Shown piece by piece: positions 37,442 to 45,065 of a stretch of DNA of 64,000 bases; within the stretch, counting starts at the first letter, position 1, and every line of letters begins with the position of its first letter. The stretch is from an uncultured Oxalobacteraceae bacterium (GTDB lineage: Bacteria; Pseudomonadota; Gammaproteobacteria; Burkholderiales; Burkholderiaceae_D): NCBI GenBank assembly GCA_903862415.1, contig CAIOYD010000020.1, positions 1 to 64,000 on the forward strand, read 5' to 3'. Below the pieces are notes generated by a model. The model was not told the DNA's origin and ran no database searches. It saw only the letters and a program-made list of their open reading frames with translations. The position numbers and the translations under genes were made by a program.

Positions 37442-37893
37442 AAAACCCAGCGAGCCTGCAAGCATCCTCTGGGTCTAAGCAATATTCATTTTTGCCTGAA
37501 CCAGAGCTTAACCTAATTTTCCCGACTGCTCAAACCCTGCCCGGACGAGCATTAGCACGAATGCTCAAAGGGGAACGCCTGACCCAGCCAAAGTTTGGCC
37601 TGAATTGCTGGCGACTGGCCGCGTATATCAAAGAATTGGAATATCTAAACTGGCCGATTGAAAAGGTGGATGTTCCCTGTCCGGCTGGCTTCGGTTCTGG
37701 CCGACCAATCCGCGAATACTGGCTGTCAAACGCAACGATTCAGAAGGCGCGAAGTCTCATGCCGCCAAATTACCGAAGCCGCTACGTCCGTTTTGAGCAG
37801 GGCAAACGGCAATGGTCTCAAAATAACCCCTCGGCAACGCCCGCCGAACGTGACGCGGCAATTCGTAAAATTGCTCAGAAATGCGGGGTCTAA
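37438..37893 (+). CDS. Winged-helix-like phage protein
   Basis: 151 aa. The middle (about 32-70: LPGRALARMLKGERLTQPKFG then CWRLAAYIKELEYLNWPI) resembles helix-turn-helix domains found in small phage proteins that read DNA. The C-terminal half is Arg/Lys rich. It is translationally coupled to the AlpA-like gene upstream and 1 base from the replication gene downstream. Regulator or replication accessory protein; not certain. Confidence 0.6.
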   Translation: MKNPASLQASSGSKQYSFLPEPELNLIFPTAQTLPGRALARMLKGERLTQPKFGLNCWRLAAYIKELEYLNWPIEKVDVPCPAGFGSGRPIREYWLSNATIQKARSLMPPNYRSRYVRFEQGKRQWSQNNPSATPAERDAAIRKIAQKCGV

Positions 37894-37894
37894 T

Positions 37895-38620
37895 ATGGCT
37901 CGCATTCGTTCAATAAAGACAGAGTTTTGGACTTCGGAACAAATTGTATCCTGCACCATTACGGCCAGACTGCTTTTCATCGGCATGTGGACTTTTTGCG
38001 ATGACAACGGAATTCATCCGGCTTCAGTAACCAGATTAAAACTTCAGGTCTTTCCCGCCGACTCGATTTCCAACTCTGAATTGCAAAATCTAATCGATGA
38101 ACTGGTCCGCGCCGATTTGCTGATTGAATATCAGGCAGGGATAAACCGTTACTGGCAGGTTACCGGATGGGCTAAACATCAGCGGATAGAAAAGCCAACA
38201 TTTAAGCATCCGACCCCACCAATCAAAGCGGAAGCACCAATAATTCCACAAGTACTCGACGACAATTCGACGACTACTCCGCGACTATTCGACAGCCCCT
38301 CTGGTACGGAGTGGAGTGGAGTGGAGAGTAATACATTGTCGGATAAATCCGACTGCCTTAATGTTCTCAACTACCTAAACTCAAAAATCGGGAGTCGCTT
38401 TCGTTCAGTACCTGCAAACTTGAAACTAATTTCTGCCAGACTGAAAGAAGGTGCGACAGTTGCGGACTGCAAATCTGTCATTGATGCAAAGGTCGCGGAA
38501 TGGTCTGAAGATTCCAAGCTTAAAAAATACCTACGACCAGCAACCCTGTTCAGCGCTGAAAATTTTGCTCAGTACGTTGGGCAGCTTGGTACTCAGGCGA
38601 AGGAGCAGCAATGGGAATGA
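37895..38620 (+). CDS. Phage replication initiator (Phg_2220_C domain)
   Basis: 241 aa. The N-terminal part (MARIRSIKTEFWTSEQIVSC) resembles phage replisome organisers with a winged helix. The C-terminal domain (about 155-235) has LNYLNSKIGSRFR, NLKLISARLKEG and KYLRPATLFSAENFAQYVG, matching the conserved C-terminal domain of phage replication proteins. It probably binds the element's origin and loads the helicase encoded two genes later. The open frame further left overlaps the previous gene and is ignored. Confidence 0.82.
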   Translation: MARIRSIKTEFWTSEQIVSCTITARLLFIGMWTFCDDNGIHPASVTRLKLQVFPADSISNSELQNLIDELVRADLLIEYQAGINRYWQVTGWAKHQRIEKPTFKHPTPPIKAEAPIIPQVLDDNSTTTPRLFDSPSGTEWSGVESNTLSDKSDCLNVLNYLNSKIGSRFRSVPANLKLISARLKEGATVADCKSVIDAKVAEWSEDSKLKKYLRPATLFSAENFAQYVGQLGTQAKEQQWE

Positions 38621-39027
38621 ATTTACCACCCGGTGCCGGACAGATTCTTGCTATCCGAAAAACCGGGAAACGTCCTGCCGACCTAGTCATTGTTTCAAAC
38701 GTTGGCAAATTACCGTTTGAAAATCCAATTGTGACTGTGGGCGGCGTCCAAGACTACGACTGGCGTTGGCTCGTAGGCTTACCATTCGTTTTTTATGGCG
38801 ATGTTGACGCAAGCTTATTCACTCACCTTGAAAACATCTGCAAAGCCCTGAAAGGCCGCTTGCCAAAATCTTTATTAATTTGGGATGTAACCAGCAACGA
38901 GGGCTTTTCAGCGTGGTACCTACCCAAAGCCGAATCGATTCATTTATCGCAATCGATGTGGGAATGGGAGTTCAGCTTTCTGGAATGGACCGATTTTCAA
39001 AACAAAAATTTTATGGGAATTCAATGA
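38611..39027 (+). CDS. Element protein between initiator and helicase, function unknown
   Basis: 138 aa, overlapping the initiator gene by 10 bases and the helicase by ATGA (39024-39027), so it belongs to the replication set. The sequence is acidic and aromatic (YDWRWLVGLPFVFYGDVDASLF, and MWEWEFSFLEWTDF at the end). No recognised family. Its coupled position suggests a helicase loader or accessory factor. Confidence 0.65.
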   Translation: MGMNLPPGAGQILAIRKTGKRPADLVIVSNVGKLPFENPIVTVGGVQDYDWRWLVGLPFVFYGDVDASLFTHLENICKALKGRLPKSLLIWDVTSNEGFSAWYLPKAESIHLSQSMWEWEFSFLEWTDFQNKNFMGIQ

Positions 39028-39914
39028 ACGTTATTAATGATGACATCGATTTTAGCGAGTACATGCAAGAAACCGAAAACCATAAAATTCGGTCGGCATG
39101 CGATTTCTTGCCTGAAACCATCGCGGCATTCTATCCGCCGCCGGACACTTCAAAGCCGCCTAAACCACTTTGGGAAAAAGCCAAAGGGAAGATAGCATTC
39201 CGACCCGGAGAGGTTTCGCTTTGGGCTGGCATTAACGGCCACGGCAAATCGATGATGCTTTCTCAGGTAGCACTGGACCTGCTTATTCAGAACCAGAAAA
39301 TACTGATTCTCTCGTTTGAGATGAAACCGGCGCGCCAGATGCAACGAATGAGCCGCCAAGCATATGCGAGGGATGTGCCGCCGGTCGAATTTCTGAGACA
39401 GTTTCATCAATGGACGGACGGAAAATTATGGATGTATGACCATACCGGCGCCGTGCATTGGCAGCAGGTCTTGGCCGTTTGCCGCTATGCCAGTGAGAAA
39501 TTCGGAATCACGCATTTCATTATCGATAGCATGATGAAGTGCGTTAAGGGCGACGACGATTACAACGCCCAGAAAGACTTTGTAAATGAGCTTTGCGGGT
39601 TTGCACAGGCCCGACTGGCGCACGTCCACTTGGTGCACCATGTCCGCAAGGGTGAGAGTGAGGACAAGACCCCCGGCAAATTCGATATTAAGGGAGCTGG
39701 AGCGATTACCGACCAAGTGGATAATGTTTTCACAGTTTGGCGCAATAAACGGGCCGAGCGCGAACAGTCAGGAGACCCAACAGCGATACTCAAATGTGAC
39801 AAGCAGCGCAACGGGGAATGGGAGGGCATGCTGGGTTTTTGGTTCCATCCTGATTCGATGCAGTACCTCGAAAAGATTAGCGGCATACCGATTCGATACA
39901 ATCTTACCGACTAA
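39024..39914 (+). CDS. RecA-fold replicative helicase (DnaB-like)
   Basis: 296 aa. Walker A is GINGHGKS with Lys75; Walker B is in ITHFIIDSMMK; HLVHHVRKGE and FDIKGAGAITDQVDNVF are the later DnaB/gp4 motifs. It lacks the DnaB N-terminal domain, as in other single-domain phage helicases. The ATG at 39024 overlaps the upstream stop. With the initiator it would let the element replicate by itself. Confidence 0.85.
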   Translation: MNVINDDIDFSEYMQETENHKIRSACDFLPETIAAFYPPPDTSKPPKPLWEKAKGKIAFRPGEVSLWAGINGHGKSMMLSQVALDLLIQNQKILILSFEMKPARQMQRMSRQAYARDVPPVEFLRQFHQWTDGKLWMYDHTGAVHWQQVLAVCRYASEKFGITHFIIDSMMKCVKGDDDYNAQKDFVNELCGFAQARLAHVHLVHHVRKGESEDKTPGKFDIKGAGAITDQVDNVFTVWRNKRAEREQSGDPTAILKCDKQRNGEWEGMLGFWFHPDSMQYLEKISGIPIRYNLTD

Positions 39915-39928
39915 TTGTCGGTTTAATT
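39906..39928 (+). terminator. Terminator overlapping the helicase stop
   Basis: ACCGAC (39906-39911), loop TAATT, GTCGGT (39917-39922), followed by TTAATTT. The stop codon TAA is in the loop. It separates the replication genes from the small terminase gene. Confidence 0.6.
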
Positions 39929-39931
39929 TGG

Positions 39932-39951
39932 AACGCATCTGCTAATGCGTT
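39932..39951. other. Perfect hairpin upstream of the small terminase
   Basis: AACGCAT (39932-39938), loop CTGCTA, ATGCGTT (39945-39951), without a T run. In the 108-base gap before the small terminase gene it could be a packaging or regulatory site. No direct evidence. Confidence 0.3.
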
Positions 39952-40022
39952 ATCACGTTGATGATTATTAACTACTGCGATAGAAGTACCTGCCTATACG
40001 CAAAACACACACAGGTCAAACA

Positions 40023-40484
40023 ATGACAAAATCGACTCTCACCCCTAAGCAATCTGCATTTATTGATGAATATCTTATCGACTTTAATGGGACTCAGGCC
40101 GCTATTCGTGCGGGCTATTCTCCCAAAACTGCTAATACTATCGCCGCTCAAAACTTAGCAAAACTTAGCATTCATTCCGAAATCAAAGAGCGATTAAATA
40201 AACGCGCTGAATCATGCGAGCGTAAAGCCCTCGACATCATCAAAGATTTGCAAGCCATTAAAGATAGTGCAATGCGGCTAATTTTTGATTCTCAGGGTAA
40301 CGAAGTAATGGCGCATCCACCCTCAGCCATTCGAGCGTTAGAGCTTGAAGGCAAATACATTGGAATGTTTACAGATAAATCTGCCGTCGATGTAACAACA
40401 GTAGGAAAGCCAATAGAGGCAGCGCCATTGATTAGCCCGGAAGAACTGGATGCGGCAATTAAACGTGCCCGAGAAGCGGTTTAA
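40023..40484 (+). CDS. Phage terminase small subunit
   Basis: 153 aa, Terminase_2 type: LTPKQSAFIDEYLIDFNGTQ, then AAIRAGYSPKTANTIA (helix-turn-helix that binds packaging DNA) and a C-terminal part contacting the large subunit (PLISPEELDAAIKRAR). No large subunit is present. In satellites a lone small terminase redirects the helper's packaging motor to satellite DNA. Confidence 0.88.
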   Translation: MTKSTLTPKQSAFIDEYLIDFNGTQAAIRAGYSPKTANTIAAQNLAKLSIHSEIKERLNKRAESCERKALDIIKDLQAIKDSAMRLIFDSQGNEVMAHPPSAIRALELEGKYIGMFTDKSAVDVTTVGKPIEAAPLISPEELDAAIKRAREAV

Positions 40485-40672
40485 TGAATTTAAGTCTATT
40501 CAAGCAAGAGGAGGGTAAGTAATTAAAAGCAAACATTCAAAACTAGACATTTAATACACTTTAGCGCTTCGAATGACCTATTTAGGGCATATACAGAATT
40601 CAATTTCGACCTCATACTCAGATGGCATTTATCCAAAATTTTTAAATCAACCTAAAAAATACAAGGCAAAAA

Positions 40673-41266
40673 ATGGCGCTTATAAAATGCAAGGACTGCG
40701 GAAACGACGTGAGTACCGATGCAAAGAATTGTCCGAAATGCGGGGCAAACATCGTTTTACCAAAACCTCCCAAAAAGCCCGCCTCACCAATATTAAAATA
40801 CATTCTCGGCTTTATTGTTGCTGGCTCAATAATCACTATGGCGATGAATGGAAATAAGCAGAGGGAAGCGGAAAAAGCAGACCAAGAACAATTAGCCTCA
40901 ATGCCGCAGGCGCAGAGAGACGCGGTTTTAGCGCAGAGAGCGGCGCAGAAAAAGGCAGACGAGGCCAAGGTGGCAGCGGATGCCAAAGCGAAGGCAGACA
41001 GCGAAGCAATGTTGCACGATATAGGATTGGCAGAAGTAACCTGTCAAATGCTTGCAGAGAAAAGAGCCAACGACCCGGCATCAATCGAATGGTTAAGGCA
41101 GGAGCGGAAATTTGCGTTCACCTCGAAAGACCATATGAAAGCAACGTCGTTTCAGCCGATGCGGGCTAAAAATGCGATGGGAGCGCTGATATTAACTTCT
41201 GTAAAATGCGATTTAATAAAGAGCGGGAATGATTGGCAGGTCAGTAAATTTGATGAGCTGCATTAG
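40673..41266 (+). CDS. Zinc-ribbon membrane protein with coiled coil
   Basis: 197 aa. An N-terminal zinc ribbon (Cys6, Cys9, Cys20, Cys23) is followed by one TM segment at about 38-57, a charged Ala/Lys/Glu/Gln-rich coiled coil (about 60-115) and a C-terminal region (about 118-197) with two Cys. AAGGCAAAAA precedes the ATG. Role unknown; its place at the end of the element, followed by a strong terminator, suggests cargo. The 188 bases before it (40485-40672) hold no other feature I can support. Confidence 0.7.
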   Translation: MALIKCKDCGNDVSTDAKNCPKCGANIVLPKPPKKPASPILKYILGFIVAGSIITMAMNGNKQREAEKADQEQLASMPQAQRDAVLAQRAAQKKADEAKVAADAKAKADSEAMLHDIGLAEVTCQMLAEKRANDPASIEWLRQERKFAFTSKDHMKATSFQPMRAKNAMGALILTSVKCDLIKSGNDWQVSKFDELH

Positions 41267-41305
41267 CGGTTTATAGTTGGATTAAAATTGCAAGCCTGAA
41301 AAATA

Positions 41306-41338
41306 AAACCGCTCGCAGATTATTCGAGCGGTTTTTTA
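41306..41338 (+). terminator. Rho-independent terminator after the zinc-ribbon gene
   Basis: AAACCGCTCG (41306-41315) pairs with CGAGCGGTTT (41325-41334), followed by TTTT. A strong hairpin closing the rightward transcription of the element. Confidence 0.85.
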
Positions 41339-41369
41339 TCGCCCGTGAATCACGGCTAAATATAAAATT

Positions 41370-41391
41370 GGGGTACACAACGGGTACACGG
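41370..41391. promoter_or_regulatory. Right arm-type integrase site
   Basis: GGGGTACACA-N4-GTACACGG, the second copy of the site at 34469-34490, here 61 bases inside the right attachment repeat. Confidence 0.55.
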
Positions 41392-41416
41392 AGCCTATAC
41401 AGGCCCTAGAAATGAC

Positions 41417-41450
41417 AAAGGGTTAGTGCCTACTATGACGCTAACCCTTT
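41417..41450 (-). terminator. Element-borne terminator behind tRNA-Thr
   Basis: AAAGGGTTAG (41417-41426) pairs exactly with CTAACCCTTT (41441-41450). It lies 7 bases beyond the tRNA 3' end in the direction of tRNA transcription. It replaces the original terminator that insertion moved 7 kb away. Confidence 0.65.
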
Positions 41451-41452
41451 TA

Positions 41453-41506
41453 AATACTGGTGCCGACTGCAGGACTTGAACCCGCCACCCCCTGATTACA
41501 AGTCAG
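41453..41506. repeat. Right attachment site, overlapping the intact tRNA-Thr
   Basis: Second copy of the 54-bp direct repeat of 34278-34331. It forms the 3' part of the complete tRNA gene, so the incoming element restored the tRNA it interrupted. Confidence 0.93.
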
Positions 41507-41533
41507 GTGCTCTACCAGATGAGCTAAGTCGGC
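41458..41533 (-). tRNA. tRNA-Thr (anticodon TGT)
   Basis: Read on the minus strand, 76 bases starting GCCGACTTAGCTCA and ending GTCGGCACCA. The acceptor stem GCCGACT/AGTCGGC is perfect, the anticodon stem CCTGA/TCAGG encloses CTTGTAA with anticodon TGT, the T loop is TTCAAGT, and CCA is encoded. It lies 24 bases beyond the sspB stop on the same strand. Confidence 0.97.
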
Positions 41534-41557
41534 AAACTAGAAGAACGAAATTATAAA

Positions 41558-42025
41558 CTACTTTATTATTGTCAGGCTAGGTTTTTTTCTTTTTTCTGCC
41601 AACTCATCCGGCCTGTCAGAACTGGCTTCAGCATCTTTGCTCGTAGCCAGACTGATGGACGCAGCCGGTTTGGCAGGCACTTCAGCGGTTTCTTCGCTGA
41701 CGGCCAACTCTTCAATCACATCAAAAGCCATGCCCTGGCCGTTTTCACTGGCGTAGATGGCCGTAATGGCGCTGACTGGTACATAGATCTCGCGTGAGAC
41801 GCCGCCAAAACGCGCCTTGAATGCGATCGCCACGTTATCCATGTGCAAGTCGTTGGTGGCGGTAAAAGCAATATTGAGGACAATATCGCCATTGCGGACA
41901 AATTCGCGTGGAACACGCACCTGGCCCTGGACTTTAACGGCAATATGGGGAGTATATCCATTATCGGTGCACCATTCATACAGAGCACGAATCAGATACG
42001 GTTTGGTTGAAGCGACTTCTGACAT
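41558..42025 (-). CDS. sspB: ClpXP specificity-enhancing factor SspB
   Basis: 155 aa adaptor that binds ssrA-tagged proteins and delivers them to ClpXP. The N-terminal SspB fold (1-110) starts TKPYLIRALYEWCTDNGYTPH. The tail is acidic then ends in the conserved ClpX-binding tip (RKKPSLTIIK). It lies downstream of sspA in the usual order. Confidence 0.95.
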   Translation of the reverse strand: MSEVASTKPYLIRALYEWCTDNGYTPHIAVKVQGQVRVPREFVRNGDIVLNIAFTATNDLHMDNVAIAFKARFGGVSREIYVPVSAITAIYASENGQGMAFDVIEELAVSEETAEVPAKPAASISLATSKDAEASSDRPDELAEKRKKPSLTIIK

Positions 42026-42029
42026 AATT

Positions 42030-42062
42030 TTTCTGCCTTATTTCTGCCTTATTTCTGCCTGC
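42030..42062. repeat. 11-bp tandem repeat in front of sspB
   Basis: TTTCTGCCTTA occurs twice in full (42030-42040, 42041-42051) and a third time in part from 42052. On the coding strand this repeats AAGGCAG, so the sspB leader carries several Shine-Dalgarno-like copies, the nearest of them 9 bases from the ATG. Confidence 0.7.
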
Positions 42063-42148
42063 TTACTGCCTGTTACTGCGGTATTGACTTAACAAAACTG
42101 GCAACCCGGTCTGGAAATCTGCGGGCTGCCAACTTTTATCGTGATCGA

Positions 42149-42760
42149 TTAACGACGCATGACTTTTTCTGATGGTGTTAATGCTTCGATATAGGCAGGG
42201 CGGGAGAAAATCCGTTCTGCATATTTCATTAACGGTGCTGCGGTTTTGGAAATTTCAATCCCGTAATGATCCAGACGCCACAGCAATGGCGCAATCGCCA
42301 CGTCGAGCATAGAAAACTCTTCACCCAGCATGTATTTGTTTTTAACAAATAACGGTGCCAGTGTGGTTAAGCGATCGCGGATTTCGGCGCGTGCCTTGTC
42401 GAGAATTTTGCTTGAATTGCCTGATTTGTCATTTTCCAGAGTATGGACATGAATGAACAATTCTTTTTCAAAATTAAACAGCATCAGGCGTGCGCGCGAA
42501 CGCATCAGCGGATCGGCTGGCATCAATTGCGGATGCGGGAAACGCTCATCAATATATTCATTGATGATATTCGATTCATACAGAATCAGATCGCGTTCCA
42601 CCAGAATCGGCACCTGACCATACGGATTCATGGTCGAAATATCTTCCGGCTTGTTGAACAGATCGACATCACGGATTTCAAAATCCATGCCTTTTTCAAA
42701 CAAGACCAAACGGCAACGTTGTGAAAATGGGCAAGTTGTACCCGAATAGAGAACCATCAT
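42149..42760 (-). CDS. sspA: Stringent starvation protein A
   Basis: 203 aa glutathione-S-transferase-like protein that binds RNA polymerase. The N-terminal thioredoxin-like domain starts MMVLYSGTTCPFSQRCRLVL, and the helical C-terminal domain follows from about 85. It lies between petC and sspB, the standard betaproteobacterial order. AAGGAACTG precedes the start. Confidence 0.95.
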   Translation of the reverse strand: MMVLYSGTTCPFSQRCRLVLFEKGMDFEIRDVDLFNKPEDISTMNPYGQVPILVERDLILYESNIINEYIDERFPHPQLMPADPLMRSRARLMLFNFEKELFIHVHTLENDKSGNSSKILDKARAEIRDRLTTLAPLFVKNKYMLGEEFSMLDVAIAPLLWRLDHYGIEISKTAAPLMKYAERIFSRPAYIEALTPSEKVMRR

Positions 42761-42874
42761 TTTTGCAGTTCCTTAGAAACAAACAGGGTGAGGCTAAAAG
42801 GCTCACCTCCGATAGTACGAACAGCGTACAACAAATAAACTGTGTCGGTAATCAGCGATCACCGACAAGGTTTA

Positions 42875-43633
42875 TTACTTAACTTCTTTCCAGTAAGAGG
42901 CATTCAGACGCCATGCCACAAAACTCAACAGAGTCAACCACATCAGGACCCAGACACCCAGACGCTTGCGGGTGCTTTGTGCTGGCTCGCCCATCCAGTT
43001 CAGGTAGGCAACCAGATCAGCTACCTGATTATCATACTCAAGGCTGGATAATTTTCCCGGGGTGATGGTAGTGAATTTTTTGAATTCCATGGTTTTCTGA
43101 TGATCGTGCTCATCTTCGACTTCTTCAAAATCAGCGCTGCGCACACCCTGCAGCTCCCATAACACGTGCGGCATGCCGACGTTAGGGAATACCATGTTGT
43201 TCCAGCCGGTTGGACGGGAATCGTCTTTGTAATAGCTGCGCAGATAGGTGTAGAGCCAATCCGGACCGCTGCCCGCTTCGGAAGCGCGCGAACGGGCAAT
43301 CACCGACAAATCCGGCGGCACAGCACCGAACCAGGCTTTGGCATCTTTAGCAGCCAGATGGGTGGTCATCAGGTCACCAACTTTATCGCTGGCGAGCAAC
43401 AAATTGGCGCGGATTTGATCATCAGTCAGACCCAGATCTTTCAGACGACTGTAACGCATGGACGTAGCTGAATGGCAGTTGAGGCAATAATTGACAAACA
43501 GCTTGGCACCGTTCTGCAACGCCGCCATATTATTGGCACGATCCGGCGCATGATCCAGCGGAAAACCTTCATTGGCTAACGCCAGTGCTGGCAGCAACAC
43601 CAGGGTGGCGATAATTTTATTAAAAAATTTCAT
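42875..43633 (-). CDS. petC: Cytochrome c1 of the bc1 complex
   Basis: 252 aa haem protein of ubiquinol-cytochrome c reductase. It has a signal peptide (MKFFNKIIATLVLLPALALA), haem motif CLNCH, the distal Met ligand in VGMPHVLWEL, and a C-terminal membrane anchor (VWVLMWLTLLSFVAW). I use the ATG at 43633; the open frame reaches 43756 but that part overlaps petB. Confidence 0.95.
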   Translation of the reverse strand: MKFFNKIIATLVLLPALALANEGFPLDHAPDRANNMAALQNGAKLFVNYCLNCHSATSMRYSRLKDLGLTDDQIRANLLLASDKVGDLMTTHLAAKDAKAWFGAVPPDLSVIARSRASEAGSGPDWLYTYLRSYYKDDSRPTGWNNMVFPNVGMPHVLWELQGVRSADFEEVEDEHDHQKTMEFKKFTTITPGKLSSLEYDNQVADLVAYLNWMGEPAQSTRKRLGVWVLMWLTLLSFVAWRLNASYWKEVK

Positions 43634-43653
43634 ATCTTCTATCCCTTTGGATG

Positions 43654-45063
43654 CTAGTGAGGCGTGAATGTGACGCGATTCGGTACTGGCTTGAATGTAC
43701 CCTTCGCACTCCACCATGGCATTAACAGGAAGAAGCCAAAATAGATCACGGCGCACACCTGTGAAATACGTTCACGTGTTGGTGATGGCGGTTCAACACC
43801 CAGATAACCCAGAACCAGGAAGGCAATCGCAAACACGATCATGACGGTTTTATGCCAGTCCGGACGATAACGGATCGATTTCACCGGTGACTGATCCAGC
43901 CATGGCATACCAGCCAGAATCATCACCGAAGAACCAAACAGCACCACGCCCCAGAATTTGGCATCCAGACCGAAAGGCATCATGCCGACAATCATCACCA
44001 GACCAGCGCCAGCAATCGCTGCTTTAATCAGTGCAGGCAGATTGGTTTTGAGATAAATCAGGCTGACATAGGCTGCCACACCGGCTTGTACGACATACAG
44101 GAATTCACTGGTGGTAGCACGCAGAATCGAATAGAACGGCGTGAAATACCAGGTCGGTGCAATGTGCAGCGGGGTTTTGAGTGAATCAGCCGGAATGAAG
44201 TTATTCGATTCCAGGAAATAGCCACCCATTTCAGGAGCAAAGAACACGACCGCAGAAAACAGCACCAGGAATACCGTGACACCAAAAATGTCATGCACGG
44301 AATAGTAAGGATGGGAAGGAATCGCATCCACACCGTGGCCGTTGGCATCCAGATTGTCTTTGACTTCAATACCGTCAGGATTGTTGGAACCAACTTCGTG
44401 CAAAGCGATCAGATGCGCAGCAACCAGTCCCAGCAACACTAATGGAATCGCGATCACATGGAACGAGAAGAAACGGTTAAGGGTAGCGTCAGACACCACA
44501 TAGTCACCGCGTATCCACAACGACAGATCAGGACCGATGAAAGGAATAGCACCAAAGAGGTTAACAATAACCTGTGCGCCCCAGTACGACATTTGACCCC
44601 ATGGCAGCAGGTAACCAAAGAAAGCTTCAGCCATCAGGCACAGGAAAATGGCAAAACCGAACAGCCAGACCAGCTCACGTGGCTTGCGATAAGAACCGTA
44701 CATCAGAGCGCGGGCCATGTGCAGGTAAATAATAATGAAGAACGCCGAAGCGCCGGTCGAGTGCATGTAACGCACCAGCCAACCCCAGGGAACTTCGCGC
44801 ATGATGTATTCAACAGAAGCAAACGCCAGAGTGGCATCTGGTTTGTAATGCATCACCAGAATAATACCGGTGACGATTTGCAGCACCAGTACGAACATCG
44901 CCAGCGAGCCAAAAATGTACCAGAAGTTAAAGTTCTTCGGTGCGTAATACTGGCCCCACTGATCGTTCCATAATTTAGTTAAGGGAAAACGGGCATCGAC
45001 CCAGTTCAGCGCCTTATCAACGGCAGGAGCATCTGCCGGCAGTTTTTTTTCAACGAATGCCAT
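43654..45063 (-). CDS. petB: Cytochrome b of the bc1 complex
   Basis: 469 aa from the ATG at 45063, multi-pass inner-membrane protein with two haems. The haem-ligand helices contain YMHSTGASAFF and RFFSFHVIAIPL, and the Qo site motif PEW-type region reads APTWYFTPFYSIL. The start is 2 bases after the petA stop. Confidence 0.95.
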   Translation of the reverse strand: MAFVEKKLPADAPAVDKALNWVDARFPLTKLWNDQWGQYYAPKNFNFWYIFGSLAMFVLVLQIVTGIILVMHYKPDATLAFASVEYIMREVPWGWLVRYMHSTGASAFFIIIYLHMARALMYGSYRKPRELVWLFGFAIFLCLMAEAFFGYLLPWGQMSYWGAQVIVNLFGAIPFIGPDLSLWIRGDYVVSDATLNRFFSFHVIAIPLVLLGLVAAHLIALHEVGSNNPDGIEVKDNLDANGHGVDAIPSHPYYSVHDIFGVTVFLVLFSAVVFFAPEMGGYFLESNNFIPADSLKTPLHIAPTWYFTPFYSILRATTSEFLYVVQAGVAAYVSLIYLKTNLPALIKAAIAGAGLVMIVGMMPFGLDAKFWGVVLFGSSVMILAGMPWLDQSPVKSIRYRPDWHKTVMIVFAIAFLVLGYLGVEPPSPTRERISQVCAVIYFGFFLLMPWWSAKGTFKPVPNRVTFTPH

Positions 45064-45065
45064 GA

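Larger units (their letters stand above)
34278..41506. mobile_element. 7.2-kb integrated element in tRNA-Thr, phage-satellite candidate
   Basis: Bounded by a 54-bp direct repeat of the tRNA-Thr 3' part. One unit (repeat start to repeat start) is 7175 bp. All genes point right: integrase, small protein, unknown protein, AlpA-like protein, winged-helix-like protein, replication initiator, unknown protein, helicase, small terminase, zinc-ribbon protein. There is no large terminase, portal, protease, capsid, tail or lysis gene. A compact element with its own replication and a small terminase, dependent on a helper for particles, fits a PICI-type satellite. A decayed prophage is the alternative, but both ends and the reading frames look intact. 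Confidence 0.85.

Noticed and set aside
34278-41506. Degraded remnant of a full prophage
   Set aside because: Both attachment repeats are identical, all frames are open and closely coupled, and regulatory hairpins are intact; kept as an alternative but considered less likely.
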